A program made the translations under genes and the position numbers. 64,000 bases of DNA, taken from NCBI RefSeq assembly GCF_002210435.1, contig NZ_MZMV01000006.1, positions 1-64,000 on the forward strand, in the 5' to 3' direction. The stretch comes from Micromonospora wenchangensis (GTDB lineage Bacteria; Actinomycetota; Actinomycetes; Mycobacteriales; Micromonosporaceae). This document shows, piece after piece, positions 25,628 through 34,191 of this stretch. Within the stretch, counting starts at the first letter, position 1. Every line of letters starts with the position of its first letter. The notes under the pieces are model-generated. The model was not told the origin of the DNA, searched no databases, and saw nothing but the letters and a program-made list of their open reading frames with translations.

Positions 25628-26562
25628 CAGGCGCCGACCGGCATCGACTCGCTCCGCACCGCGTCGATGTGCGCCCGCAGCCCCTCCCGGAGGGAGACCG
25701 ACGCGCGGAAGCCCAGCGCCTCGGCCGTACGGGTGACGTCGGCGCGGGTGGACACCACGTCGCCCGCCCGGTGGGGTTCGACGCGGACGTTCGCCGGCCT
25801 GCCCATCAGCTCGCTGATCAGATCGATGATCCCGGTGACCGAGATCTGCTCACCGGTGCCGACGTTGCACACCCGGCTCGGACCCGGCGCGTCGACGGCC
25901 GCCGCCACGGCGCGTACCGCGTCCTTGACGAAGACGAAGTCGCGGCGCTGCGAGCCGTCGCCGAAGACCCGGATCTCCCGGCCGTCGCGGACCGCGGAGA
26001 TGATCCGTGAGATCAGCATGTCGGGCCGCTGCCGCGGGCCGTACACCGTGAAGAAGCGCAGCGCCACACTGGTCAGCACGGAGGCGGGGCGCGCCGCGTA
26101 GGCCAGCGCCAGGTGCTCCGCCGCCAGTTTGGTGACGGCGTACGGGGAGATCGGTGCGGGCGGCTGGTCCTCGTTCATCGCCCCGTCCGGCTGGTTGCCG
26201 TAGACGCTCGACGACGAGGCGATCACCAGTCGTCGTAGTCCGGTCTGCGCACCTGCCTCCAGGAGCCGCCGGGTGACGATCACGTTCGACTCGACGTAGT
26301 CGTCGAAGCGGTCCCACGAGGGCCGGACCCCGGGCAGCGCGGCGAGATGAACCACCGAGGAGACCCCGTCGAGCAACGGACGGATGTCCGTGGTGCGCAG
26401 GTCGGCGACGACGTGCCTGCCGGCCGCGCCGGCCGGCTGGGGCCGCAGGTCGACACCGATCACCGTCTGGCCTCGGTTGCCCAGGTGCTCGACCAGGTGC
26501 CGCCCGATGAACCCGGCGGCGCCGGTCACCAGCACCGTACGCCGTGGGTCGTGAACCGTCAT
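25627..26562 (-). CDS. NAD-dependent nucleotide-sugar epimerase/dehydratase
   Basis: A 311-residue extended SDR enzyme: NAD-binding VLVTGAAGFIGRHLVEHL, VVHLAALPGVR, active-site Ser/Tyr-x3-Lys (SSSSVYGN and SPYAVTKLAAEH), RFFTVYGPRQRPDM and QRRDFVFVKD. This pattern is typical of UDP-glucose/UDP-glucuronate 4-epimerases. Moenomycin biosynthesis uses such an epimerase (MoeE5) to supply UDP-galacturonic acid, so a uronic or galacto sugar donor is a fair inference here. It forms a minus-strand operon with the prenyl synthase upstream and GT2 downstream. Confidence 0.9.
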   Translation of the reverse strand: MTVHDPRRTVLVTGAAGFIGRHLVEHLGNRGQTVIGVDLRPQPAGAAGRHVVADLRTTDIRPLLDGVSSVVHLAALPGVRPSWDRFDDYVESNVIVTRRLLEAGAQTGLRRLVIASSSSVYGNQPDGAMNEDQPPAPISPYAVTKLAAEHLALAYAARPASVLTSVALRFFTVYGPRQRPDMLISRIISAVRDGREIRVFGDGSQRRDFVFVKDAVRAVAAAVDAPGPSRVCNVGTGEQISVTGIIDLISELMGRPANVRVEPHRAGDVVSTRADVTRTAEALGFRASVSLREGLRAHIDAVRSESMPVGA

Positions 26563-26606
26563 TTCCGTGCCCTCCCTGGTCTGGGGACGTGCGTGGCGGT
26601 GGACTC

Positions 26607-27692
26607 TCAGCTGCGCCGGACCGACAGCGTGTGGGCCAGGTCGGTCAGGGCACCCCTGACCTCGGTGGCGATGGGCAGGGAGTCGAGCGCCGCCACCGCC
26701 TGCTCGGTGCGGGTGTGGATCATCTCTTCGACCGTCCGCAACGCGCCGGTGTCCCGCACGATCTCCCGCAGCCGCAGTGCCTCCCGCTCGCCGAGGCGTG
26801 GGTTGCCGTGCCACCGGGATATCTCGGCGGACTGGGTGGCATCCGCCCGTTCCCTGGTCAGCGCCATGAGCACGGTGGACTTCCCGCTGCGCAGGTCGCT
26901 CAGGGTCGACTTGCCGGTGACCGCGTCGTCGCCGAACACGCCGAGGATGTCGTCACGCAGCTGGAACGCCTCGCCGATCGGCACGCCGAACCGGGAGAGC
27001 CGCTCCACCTCGGGTCGGGGCGCGCCGGCCAGCATCGCGCCGATCTGCAGCGGACGCTCCACGGTGTACTTCGCCGACTTGTAGAGCAGGATCGTCAGGC
27101 AGTCGGCCAGGTCGGCCCGGACGGCCTCGCCGCGGACGTCGAGATACTGCCCGAGCAGCACCTCGACGCGCATGCTCTGGAGCAACCCGGCCGCCGCCGA
27201 GACCCGATCCGGGGGCAGGCCGCAACCGTGGAACGCCTCGTCGGACCAGGTCAGGCAGAGGTCACCCCAGAGAATCGCCGCGTTACGGCCGTAGTGGTCG
27301 GGGTCGCCGCGCCAGCCGAGCCGGCGGTGTGCCTGGGCCATGGTGACGTGCAACGTCGGATTGCCCCGCCGCACGTCGCTGTCGTCCATGATGTCGTCGT
27401 GCACCAGGGCGAAGAGGTGGAACAGTTCCAGCGCCGTGGCGGCCACGACGATGCCGGGATCGTCGTCACCGCCGAACGCGCGCCAGCCCAGGCAGCAGAA
27501 CGTCGGTCGGGTGCGCTTGCCCCCGGCGAGGGCCAGGGCGCGTAGGGCGTCGACCCCGTCGCGCCACTCGGGGTTGGCGTTCATGTCCCGCCGGGCGGTC
27601 AGGAAGCTGTCGATGGTGCGTTCCACCTCGACCCTGAGCGCGGGCCCGGAGAGGCCGGGCACGCCTCGGGCGGTCTCGCTGGTGGCGGTCAT
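26607..27692 (-). CDS. Short-chain polyprenyl diphosphate synthase (FPP/GGPP synthase)
   Basis: A 361-residue trans-prenyl diphosphate synthase: GGKRTRP (57-63) binds IPP, the first aspartate motif is DDIMD (99-103), and the second is FQLRDDILGVFGDD (about 244-256). A phenylalanine five residues before DDIMD and no insertion in that motif resemble archaeal-type (type I) GGPP synthases, so a C15-C20 product is expected. It would supply the allylic donor to the MoeO5-like and MoeN5-like enzymes of the cluster. It is divergent from the IPP isomerase gene across a shared regulatory region. Confidence 0.92.
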   Translation of the reverse strand: MTATSETARGVPGLSGPALRVEVERTIDSFLTARRDMNANPEWRDGVDALRALALAGGKRTRPTFCCLGWRAFGGDDDPGIVVAATALELFHLFALVHDDIMDDSDVRRGNPTLHVTMAQAHRRLGWRGDPDHYGRNAAILWGDLCLTWSDEAFHGCGLPPDRVSAAAGLLQSMRVEVLLGQYLDVRGEAVRADLADCLTILLYKSAKYTVERPLQIGAMLAGAPRPEVERLSRFGVPIGEAFQLRDDILGVFGDDAVTGKSTLSDLRSGKSTVLMALTRERADATQSAEISRWHGNPRLGEREALRLREIVRDTGALRTVEEMIHTRTEQAVAALDSLPIATEVRGALTDLAHTLSVRRS

Positions 27693-28037
27693 CTGTCCCC
27701 CGTCCGGTCGCAGGCGATGTCGACGGCAGGTAACCGGTGTCCGGTCCCGCCGGGGTGAACGATCACGCAGGCTGAATGCGGCAGAGCGGGGCCGACCCTC
27801 GATGTGAAGTGATCACGATCAGTGACGGCCTATGTGGGGTGGCCTGCATTTACGTGACCCCTCGTGGCTGGCTGGGTATCCACTGTAGCCGATCGATGGG
27901 CATCCGGGACCCCCTACTTCACTTATCCGCAATTTCCCGTGTGGGCGTTTTGTTCTTCTAGGGGGGTTGACTGGAGTCGATTCACCGTGGATTGTTGTGC
28001 GAGCGAAATTGACCGATCCGGATGGTGGGGGAGCGGT
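27693..28037. promoter_or_regulatory. 345-base AT-richer divergent promoter region of the cluster
   Basis: It sits between the two main transcription units of the glycolipid cluster and is clearly lower in GC than the genes. It contains the palindrome GTGATCAC (27809-27816). TTGACT (27967-27972), followed 18 bases later by ATTGTT (27991-27996), is a weak promoter candidate for the isomerase operon. It is the most likely control point of the pathway, though the regulator is not encoded nearby. Confidence 0.4.
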
Positions 28038-28625
28038 ATGGAGCGGGTCGTGCTACTCGACCACGATGGCCACATCGTTGGTGAGCAGGACAAATACGCC
28101 GTCCACGATGGAGACACACCGCTTCACCTAGCATTCTCCTGTTACGTCTTCAGCAATAGCGGGCTTTTCTTGATGTCGCGCCGATCGTTGCGGAAAAAGA
28201 CGTGGCCAGGTATATGGACCAACAGCTTCTGCGGCCATCCCGCCCCAGGTGAGGCGATGACCGACGCCGTCCACCGGCGGGCCTCCGCCGAGCTGGGACT
28301 CACGCTGAGTGACCTTCGTCTCGTGCTGCCCCGGTTCCGCTACCGCGCCGAACTCGACGGCGTGGTCGAGAACGAGTTGTGCCCGGTCTACGTGGCCCGC
28401 GCGGTGGGCGACCCGGCGCCGAACCCGGACGAGGTCGACCGGATCGAATGGGTCGGATGGGACTCGTTCCGCGACCGGGTCCGGACCGACCCCACCCTCT
28501 CCCCGTGGTGCCGGCTGCAGGTCGACGAACTGGCGGGGCTCGGCCCCGCGCCGGACGAGTGGCCCACCGGCGACGCCGCCGAGCTGCCTCCCGCAGCCCG
28601 AGCCGCAGTCGCCGGGCACGGCTGA
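28038..28625 (+). CDS. idi: Isopentenyl-diphosphate delta-isomerase, type I (NUDIX)
   Basis: A 195-residue type I IPP isomerase converting IPP to DMAPP. The catalytic Cys65 lies in TNSFCGHPAPGE and the acid pair in ENELCPVY (about 111-116); LHLAFSCYVFSNSG precedes them. ATG 28038 follows GGGGGAG. The first 85 or so codons use many more A/T third bases (e.g. CTA, GCA, ATA, AAA) than neighbouring genes, unlike the second half, which hints at transfer or a mosaic origin. It boosts the isoprenoid pool for the cluster and heads the long plus-strand operon. Confidence 0.9.
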   Translation: MERVVLLDHDGHIVGEQDKYAVHDGDTPLHLAFSCYVFSNSGLFLMSRRSLRKKTWPGIWTNSFCGHPAPGEAMTDAVHRRASAELGLTLSDLRLVLPRFRYRAELDGVVENELCPVYVARAVGDPAPNPDEVDRIEWVGWDSFRDRVRTDPTLSPWCRLQVDELAGLGPAPDEWPTGDAAELPPAARAAVAGHG

Positions 28626-28629
28626 CCAG

Positions 28630-30369
28630 ATGGCGTCTCACGAACCACGGACGGCTGCGACGAACTGGGCGCGCTACGTGGCCTACGTCGGTGGCCACCG
28701 GCGCTGGTTCCTGCTCCTGGCCGCGCTCATCCCACTCGACGTCGGCACCCAGCTCGTCGCGCCGCAGGTCGTGCGCCGGTTCATCGACGCGGCGGTGGGC
28801 GGCCGGTCCCAGGCCGAACTGGCCGGGTACGCCATGGTCTTCGTGGTGCTCGCGGTCGTCCGGCAGGTGCTGTCGACGGGCACCGGCTGGGTCTCCGGCC
28901 GGGTCGCCTGGCGGACGACCAACGAGGTGCGTCATGACCTGCTCGCGCACGTCCTGCGGCAGGGGCCGACGTTCTTCCTCCGGCACCCGCCCGGGGAACT
29001 GGTCGACCGGATGGACGGCGACGTCACCCGGCTGGCCAAGCTGATGTCCGAACTCGTGCTCGACATCGCCGTCCAACTGCTGATGATCATCGGCATCGTC
29101 GTGGCGCTGTTCCTGCTCGACTGGCGGTACGGCGCGCTGTTCACCCCGCTCGCCCTGGTGATGCTCCTGCTGCTGCGGCGTCTGCTCGGCCGCGCGGTGC
29201 CGCTCATCGCCGACCGTCAGCGGGCGGAGGCGGGACTGCTCGGCTATCTCGAGGAGAACCTGACCGGGCGGGAGGACCTCAACGCCAACGGCGGGACGAC
29301 GCACGCCCTCCAGACGGCCTGGGAACGGATCACGCACCACTACCGGCTCGCCCGGCGGGCCGCCCGGGCTACGGTCACCTGGCCGGCGGCCGTCCAGGCG
29401 CTCACCGCCGTCAACCTCTGCGCGGCCCTGGCCACCGGCGTGTGGCTCAGCCAGAACCGGGGGGCCAGCGTCGGCACCGTCTTCGCCGGGCTGTCGTACG
29501 CGATCCTGCTGCGGATGCCCCTGGTCAGCATCACCTCGCGGTTCCAGGACGTGGAGAACGTCCTGGGCAGCGTCCGCCGCATCGAGGAACTGTTCGGCGA
29601 GGCGCACATCGTCCCCGACGGCGGCGGCGTCCTTCCGCCCGGACGCGGCGCGGTGAGCTTCACCGGCGTCAACTTCGCCTACGACGACCGTCCGGTGCTG
29701 TCGGACGTCTCGTTCACGATCCCGGCCGGCCGCCGGGTGGCGCTGGTCGGCCGCAGCGGCGGCGGGAAGTCGACCATCCTGCGGATGCTGTTCCGCCAGT
29801 ACGACCCGCAGGCCGGGACGGTCTCGGTCGGCGGGGTGGACGTCCGGCAGCTGGACGTCGACGCGCTGCGCTCCCGCATCACGCTCGTCACCCAGGACGT
29901 GCACGTCATCGCCGGCACGCTGCGCGACAACCTGACCTTCTACGACGACCGGTGGTCCGACGAGCAACTGCGCCGCTCGGTGGAGGAGGTCGGCCTGGAC
30001 ACCTGGTACGCCGCCCTGCCCGACGGCCTCGACACGCGGATCGGGCCGGGCGGAGCCGGGCTGTCGGCCGGTGAGGAGCAACTGCTCGCGCTGGCTCGGG
30101 CGCTGCTGACCGACCCCGACATCGTGCTCCTCGACGAGCCGTCGGCCCGCCTGGACCCGCATGCGGAGCGGCGGCTGCGCCGGACGATGGAACGGTTCAT
30201 CGAGGGCCGCACGGCGCTCGTCATCGCGCACCGGCCCGAGACGCTCACCATCGTCGACGACGTGATGGTGGTCGAGGAGGGACGGGTCGTGAGCCTGACG
30301 CCCCGGCCCGACCCGACGGACGGCACCGACGAGCCGGCCGACCAGCGGTTCCCCGTGGGGCGGTCCTGA
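28630..30369 (+). CDS. ABC exporter half-transporter A (active-site Walker partner)
   Basis: A 579-residue fused membrane/ATPase half-exporter with six helices in residues about 15-305 and the ATPase after about 340. Walker A VALVGRSGGGKSTILRM and Walker B IVLLDEPSARLD with the catalytic Glu are intact, but the signature is altered to LSAGEEQ. It pairs with the next gene, whose signature is intact and whose Walker B lacks Glu. The heterodimer thus has one working ATP site. Moenomycin clusters have a similar exporter pair (MoeD5/MoeJ5), so lipid-linked product export is likely. Confidence 0.9.
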   Translation: MASHEPRTAATNWARYVAYVGGHRRWFLLLAALIPLDVGTQLVAPQVVRRFIDAAVGGRSQAELAGYAMVFVVLAVVRQVLSTGTGWVSGRVAWRTTNEVRHDLLAHVLRQGPTFFLRHPPGELVDRMDGDVTRLAKLMSELVLDIAVQLLMIIGIVVALFLLDWRYGALFTPLALVMLLLLRRLLGRAVPLIADRQRAEAGLLGYLEENLTGREDLNANGGTTHALQTAWERITHHYRLARRAARATVTWPAAVQALTAVNLCAALATGVWLSQNRGASVGTVFAGLSYAILLRMPLVSITSRFQDVENVLGSVRRIEELFGEAHIVPDGGGVLPPGRGAVSFTGVNFAYDDRPVLSDVSFTIPAGRRVALVGRSGGGKSTILRMLFRQYDPQAGTVSVGGVDVRQLDVDALRSRITLVTQDVHVIAGTLRDNLTFYDDRWSDEQLRRSVEEVGLDTWYAALPDGLDTRIGPGGAGLSAGEEQLLALARALLTDPDIVLLDEPSARLDPHAERRLRRTMERFIEGRTALVIAHRPETLTIVDDVMVVEEGRVVSLTPRPDPTDGTDEPADQRFPVGRS

Positions 30370-30370
30370 C

Positions 30371-32143
30371 ATGACCACGACGGGTGCCGGCCGGGCACGC
30401 CTGCTGTTGGCCGGTCGCGGACGCCGGTACGCCGTGCTCGCCGCCGTGTGGGCGGTGCTGCGCCTGGGCATGCTCGCCCTGGGACTGCTGATGCAGACGG
30501 CATTCGACTCGCTCAGCGGCCAGTCGACCGCCGGCCTGAACCTGTGGAGCGTCGTCGCGCTCGTCGCCGGCATCGAGGCCGCACGCATCTCGTTGCAGTT
30601 CAGCACGGTCGTGCCCTGGCTCGAACCGCGCATGCAATACCACACCGTCGGCGCGTTGCGGATGTCGTTGTTCGAGTCACTGCTCGAACCGCCACCGCAG
30701 GCCGCCCACGGCAGCGTGGGCGAGGCGGTCGCGACCGTCGGCACCGACGCCGCCGACGCCGGCTTCTTCGTGGTGTGGTCGCCGATCAACATCGCCCGCT
30801 GGCTCTTCGCGGTCGCCGCGATCACCATCATGATGCGCATCGACGTGCTCATCACACTGAGCATCCTCGGACTCTTCGTGCTGATCGTGGCGCTGATGCG
30901 CCTGGTGCACGGGCGGATGGTGGCCTACCGCGAGCAGAGCCGCGCCCAGACCGCACGGGTCACCGAGGCGCTGCGCGAGGTGACGGGTGTGGCGCTGGGC
31001 GTACAGGCCGCGCGGGCCGAGAAGGCGGTCACCCGGCACCTCGACCGGCTCAACGCCGACCGGGCCCGGGTCGCCATCGCCGAGGAACTCGCCGTCGTCG
31101 TGCAACGCAGCACCCTGCTGAACGCCGCTCCGCTCGGCACCGGGGTCGTGCTGCTGATCGCCGCCCCGGCCCTCAGCAGCAACCGGCTGTCCATCGGCGA
31201 CATGGTGCTGTTCACGTTCTACCTCCAGCTGCTTGTCGACACCCTCGCCTCCCTCGGCGTGCTCACCGTCCAGTTGCAGCGCGTGCTCGTCGCGCTGCGC
31301 CGGATGACGGCGATCACGGGTGGCCGGCTGCACCCACGGCACGGGATGGACCTCGATCACGGCCGCCCCGGTGCGATGACAGGTGTCCCGCCGCGGCAAC
31401 CGCCCCCGCCGCCCGCCGCGGGCCCGCCCACGATCACGGTCACGGACCTCACCGCCCGGCACGAGGGCGCGGCCCAGGGGCTGGCCGGCGTCGGCTTCAC
31501 GATGCCGGCCGGGCAGTTGACGGTGGTGATGGGCCAGGTCGGCGCGGGCAAGACCACGCTGCTGCGTGCCCTGCTCGGTCAGGTGCCGGGGGCGACAGGT
31601 GAGGTGCGCTGGGACGACGTCCCGCTGCCCGCCGACCGCCGCGCGGTGCTCGTGCCGCCCCGGTGCGCGTACACGCCGCAGGTGCCGCGACTGTTCACCG
31701 GCACCATCCGGGAGAACATCCTGCTCGGGCTACCGGAGGACCGGCTGGCCGAGGCGGTGACCCGGTCGGCGCTCGACGCCGACCTGACGGCGATGCCCGA
31801 CGGGCTCGACACGGTGATCGGGCCCCGCGGCCTGCGCCTCTCCGGTGGCCAGGCACAACGGGTGGCCGTGGCGCGGATGCTCGTGCGACGCACCCCGTTG
31901 GTGCTCTGCGACGACGTCTCCAGCGCACTCGATCCCGAGACGAGCGACGCCCTGTGGGAAGGGATCCTCCGCGACGGCGGCAGCACGGTCCTGGCGGTGT
32001 CCCACCGGCCCGAGGTGCTGCGCCGGGCCGCCCTCGTCGTCGTCCTGCACGACGGCCGGCTGACGGCGGTCGGGGCCCCGGCGGACCTGCTCGACAGCTC
32101 CGACGAGATACGCCGGCTCTGGTCCGCCGTGGCCCACGACTGA
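30371..32143 (+). CDS. ABC exporter half-transporter B (signature partner)
   Basis: A 590-residue half-exporter with six helices in residues about 15-300, a Pro-rich linker near 340-355 (PPRQPPPPPAAGPP) and an ATPase domain after 355. Walker A is VVMGQVGAGKTTLLRAL and the signature is a perfect RLSGGQAQRVAVARM, but Walker B ends LCDDVSSALD with Asp in place of the catalytic Glu. This complements the preceding gene and indicates an obligate heterodimer. It starts one base after the previous stop (TGACATG). Confidence 0.9.
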   Translation: MTTTGAGRARLLLAGRGRRYAVLAAVWAVLRLGMLALGLLMQTAFDSLSGQSTAGLNLWSVVALVAGIEAARISLQFSTVVPWLEPRMQYHTVGALRMSLFESLLEPPPQAAHGSVGEAVATVGTDAADAGFFVVWSPINIARWLFAVAAITIMMRIDVLITLSILGLFVLIVALMRLVHGRMVAYREQSRAQTARVTEALREVTGVALGVQAARAEKAVTRHLDRLNADRARVAIAEELAVVVQRSTLLNAAPLGTGVVLLIAAPALSSNRLSIGDMVLFTFYLQLLVDTLASLGVLTVQLQRVLVALRRMTAITGGRLHPRHGMDLDHGRPGAMTGVPPRQPPPPPAAGPPTITVTDLTARHEGAAQGLAGVGFTMPAGQLTVVMGQVGAGKTTLLRALLGQVPGATGEVRWDDVPLPADRRAVLVPPRCAYTPQVPRLFTGTIRENILLGLPEDRLAEAVTRSALDADLTAMPDGLDTVIGPRGLRLSGGQAQRVAVARMLVRRTPLVLCDDVSSALDPETSDALWEGILRDGGSTVLAVSHRPEVLRRAALVVVLHDGRLTAVGAPADLLDSSDEIRRLWSAVAHD

Positions 32144-32161
32144 CCCCATGCGGAGGTACCG

Positions 32162-33358
32162 ATGATCGAGCTAGTGACCCGGCCGGTCCGGTGGGCGATC
32201 CGGCGCGGCTACCAGCCCGCCGAGGGCGATCCACCGCCCACCGAGTGCACCGTGGTCCACCCCGGACCGACCGTCGCCCAGTCCGGGATCCCGGTCCGGG
32301 CGGTCGCCGCGGCGCTCGGCGACGGCTTCGCCGGTGGGTTGGCGTTGGTCCTGCCGACGTACGTGGGTCGCGCACCACTGTCGAGCCACCGCGAGAGCGT
32401 CGAGGAACTCGTCAGCCAGCTCACCGATCTCCCCCCGACGGTCGCCGCCCGCCCGCTCGTGCTGGTCGTCGGCATGCAGTACCGCGACGGCCAGCACGAC
32501 GAGGCGGTCGAGCGGCTGAGCCGGCTGGGTGAGATCGCCGCCTTCCCGGGCGGGCTGACGTTCGTCGGCATCGCGATGCCCCAGGCCGGGAAGAGCCGGA
32601 TGCTCAACGCCGCGTTCGCCATGGCCACCGACCTCGGCCTGGCCGGCGTGGCGTGGGTCGACGACGACGTCACGTTCAGCACCGGCTGCATCGGCCGGCT
32701 GTTCGAGGACTTCCTCGACCGTGGCGCGCGGGGCTCGGCCGGGGCGAGCAAGGTGCCCCAACCCAACCCCTACGCGGCGGCCCGGCTGCTGCACCGGGGC
32801 AAGGGGATCACCAAGACGCCGAAGTTCAGCTACCCGCACGGCTGCTGCATGGTGGTCGACGCCGACCTGGTGGCCCGGGGCATCCCGGACCGCTACACCT
32901 GCGAGGACGACTACTTCTGCTTCGCGCTGCTCGACCCGCGCGACGAGAACCCGCTGCACCGTACGCACATCGTCGCGGACGCCGTGAGCTACCACCTGAC
33001 CGGCGGCCCGGCGGGTGAGATCAGGCGGCGCGTCAACCGCTCGCTCCTGACGGCGGCGGTGCTGATGGCCGACTTCCCCGCCGACGTCGCCGGCCGGTAC
33101 TGGCGCATGTACTTCTACGGGCTGTGGCCACTGGCGCCCGCCGCCCGGGGCCAGGGTGTCCGCTTCGCGGCGAAGAAGTGGCTGCTCAAGTCGGTCCACT
33201 TCGGCTGGTTCTCGACAGTGGCGTTGGGGCTGGCCGTACGCGGCGTCGCCGGCCGGCCCCGACGCGAGATCCCCTGGTCGGCCTACAAGGAACACGCCAA
33301 ACCAACGGCCTCGTCGGTCCCGTTGTCTCCCACGATCTCCGGAGGGGAACGCGCATGA
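32162..33358 (+). CDS. Family 2-like glycosyltransferase of the glycolipid cluster
   Basis: A 398-residue GT-A enzyme. The nucleotide-sugar site is at GVAWVDDDVTFSTGCIGRLF (DDD, about residues 164-166), an acceptor or base motif at RYTCEDDYFCFALLDPRDENP, and QAGKSRMLNAAFAMA precedes the DxD. The C-terminal third is aromatic and basic (YWRMYFYGLWPLAPAARG) and may contact the membrane. It overlaps the radical SAM gene (ATGA). A transferase that builds on the prenyl-phosphoglycerate core is the simplest role. Confidence 0.8.
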   Translation: MIELVTRPVRWAIRRGYQPAEGDPPPTECTVVHPGPTVAQSGIPVRAVAAALGDGFAGGLALVLPTYVGRAPLSSHRESVEELVSQLTDLPPTVAARPLVLVVGMQYRDGQHDEAVERLSRLGEIAAFPGGLTFVGIAMPQAGKSRMLNAAFAMATDLGLAGVAWVDDDVTFSTGCIGRLFEDFLDRGARGSAGASKVPQPNPYAAARLLHRGKGITKTPKFSYPHGCCMVVDADLVARGIPDRYTCEDDYFCFALLDPRDENPLHRTHIVADAVSYHLTGGPAGEIRRRVNRSLLTAAVLMADFPADVAGRYWRMYFYGLWPLAPAARGQGVRFAAKKWLLKSVHFGWFSTVALGLAVRGVAGRPRREIPWSAYKEHAKPTASSVPLSPTISGGERA

Positions 33359-34191
33359 CAGACATCGCGAAATACATCAAGCAGCGCGCACAGGGCAAAG
33401 GTGTCCTCAACGTGCTCAGCGGGGTGTCCCGCACCTACCTCAACGGCACCGGAACCAAGACGCTCAGCGACGCCGCCTGGCTCAAGCAGAAGTCCAGCCG
33501 CACGCCACCGCAGTTCAGCATGATCGCGATCGAGACGATGAGCGGCTGCAACTACCGCTGCTCGTTCTGCCCGATCGGCACCATCAAGATGCCGTCCGGC
33601 CGGATGTCGATGGAGCTCTACGAGTCGCTGCTCGACCAACTCGCCGACTTCACCGGCGTCATCCACCCGTACCTGTTCAACGAGCCGTTGCTGGACCGGC
33701 GGCTGCCCGAGATGGTGCGGATGGCCAAGGAGCGCACCAAGGCGTCGATCTCCATCCAGACCAACGGCTCCAAGCTCACCGAGGAACTGGCCGACGAGCT
33801 GACGAAGTACGCCACAGTCGTCGTCAACGACTACACCACCGACCTGTCGGTGCTGGAGAAGGTCCGCCAGTACCCGGCACGACCCGAGCTGGTGCTGGTC
33901 GACCGCGATCCGGACGCCACCCTCACCAACCGGGCCGGCAACGTGCTGGGGCGGCCGACCGTACTGCTCAACCAGTTCTGCGTACGGCCGTTCAACGAGT
34001 TCTACATCACCCATGACGGCCGCGTCGTCCTGTGCTGCCAGGACTGGAGCGTGCAGGAGGTCATGGGCAACGTCAACGACAACACCATCGAGGAGATCTG
34101 GAACAACGAGAAGTACACCGCCCGCCGCGCGAGCCTGCTGCGAAAGGAGCGGACCGACCTATGCGCGAAGTGCGACTTTCCGGGAATCTGA
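33355..34191 (+). CDS. Radical SAM/SPASM-type enzyme
   Basis: A 278-residue radical SAM enzyme. The cluster motif C-x3-C-x2-C is Cys65, Cys69, Cys72 in GCNYRCSFCPIG, and a C-terminal SPASM/twitch-like set has Cys209, Cys227, Cys228, Cys270 and Cys273 (FCVRPFNEFYI, VVLCCQDWS, LCAKCDF) for one or more auxiliary Fe-S clusters. There is no B12-binding domain, so it is not a MoeK5-type methylase. No RiPP precursor gene is adjacent. Radical SAM/SPASM dehydrogenases and epimerases that act on sugars in antibiotic pathways are the closest models. Confidence 0.88.
   Translation: MTDIAKYIKQRAQGKGVLNVLSGVSRTYLNGTGTKTLSDAAWLKQKSSRTPPQFSMIAIETMSGCNYRCSFCPIGTIKMPSGRMSMELYESLLDQLADFTGVIHPYLFNEPLLDRRLPEMVRMAKERTKASISIQTNGSKLTEELADELTKYATVVVNDYTTDLSVLEKVRQYPARPELVLVDRDPDATLTNRAGNVLGRPTVLLNQFCVRPFNEFYITHDGRVVLCCQDWSVQEVMGNVNDNTIEEIWNNEKYTARRASLLRKERTDLCAKCDFPGI

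Noticed and set aside
33355..34191. RiPP (sactipeptide or similar) pathway
   Set aside because: A SPASM enzyme alone is not enough; no precursor-like short gene, leader peptidase or RRE domain is seen nearby.
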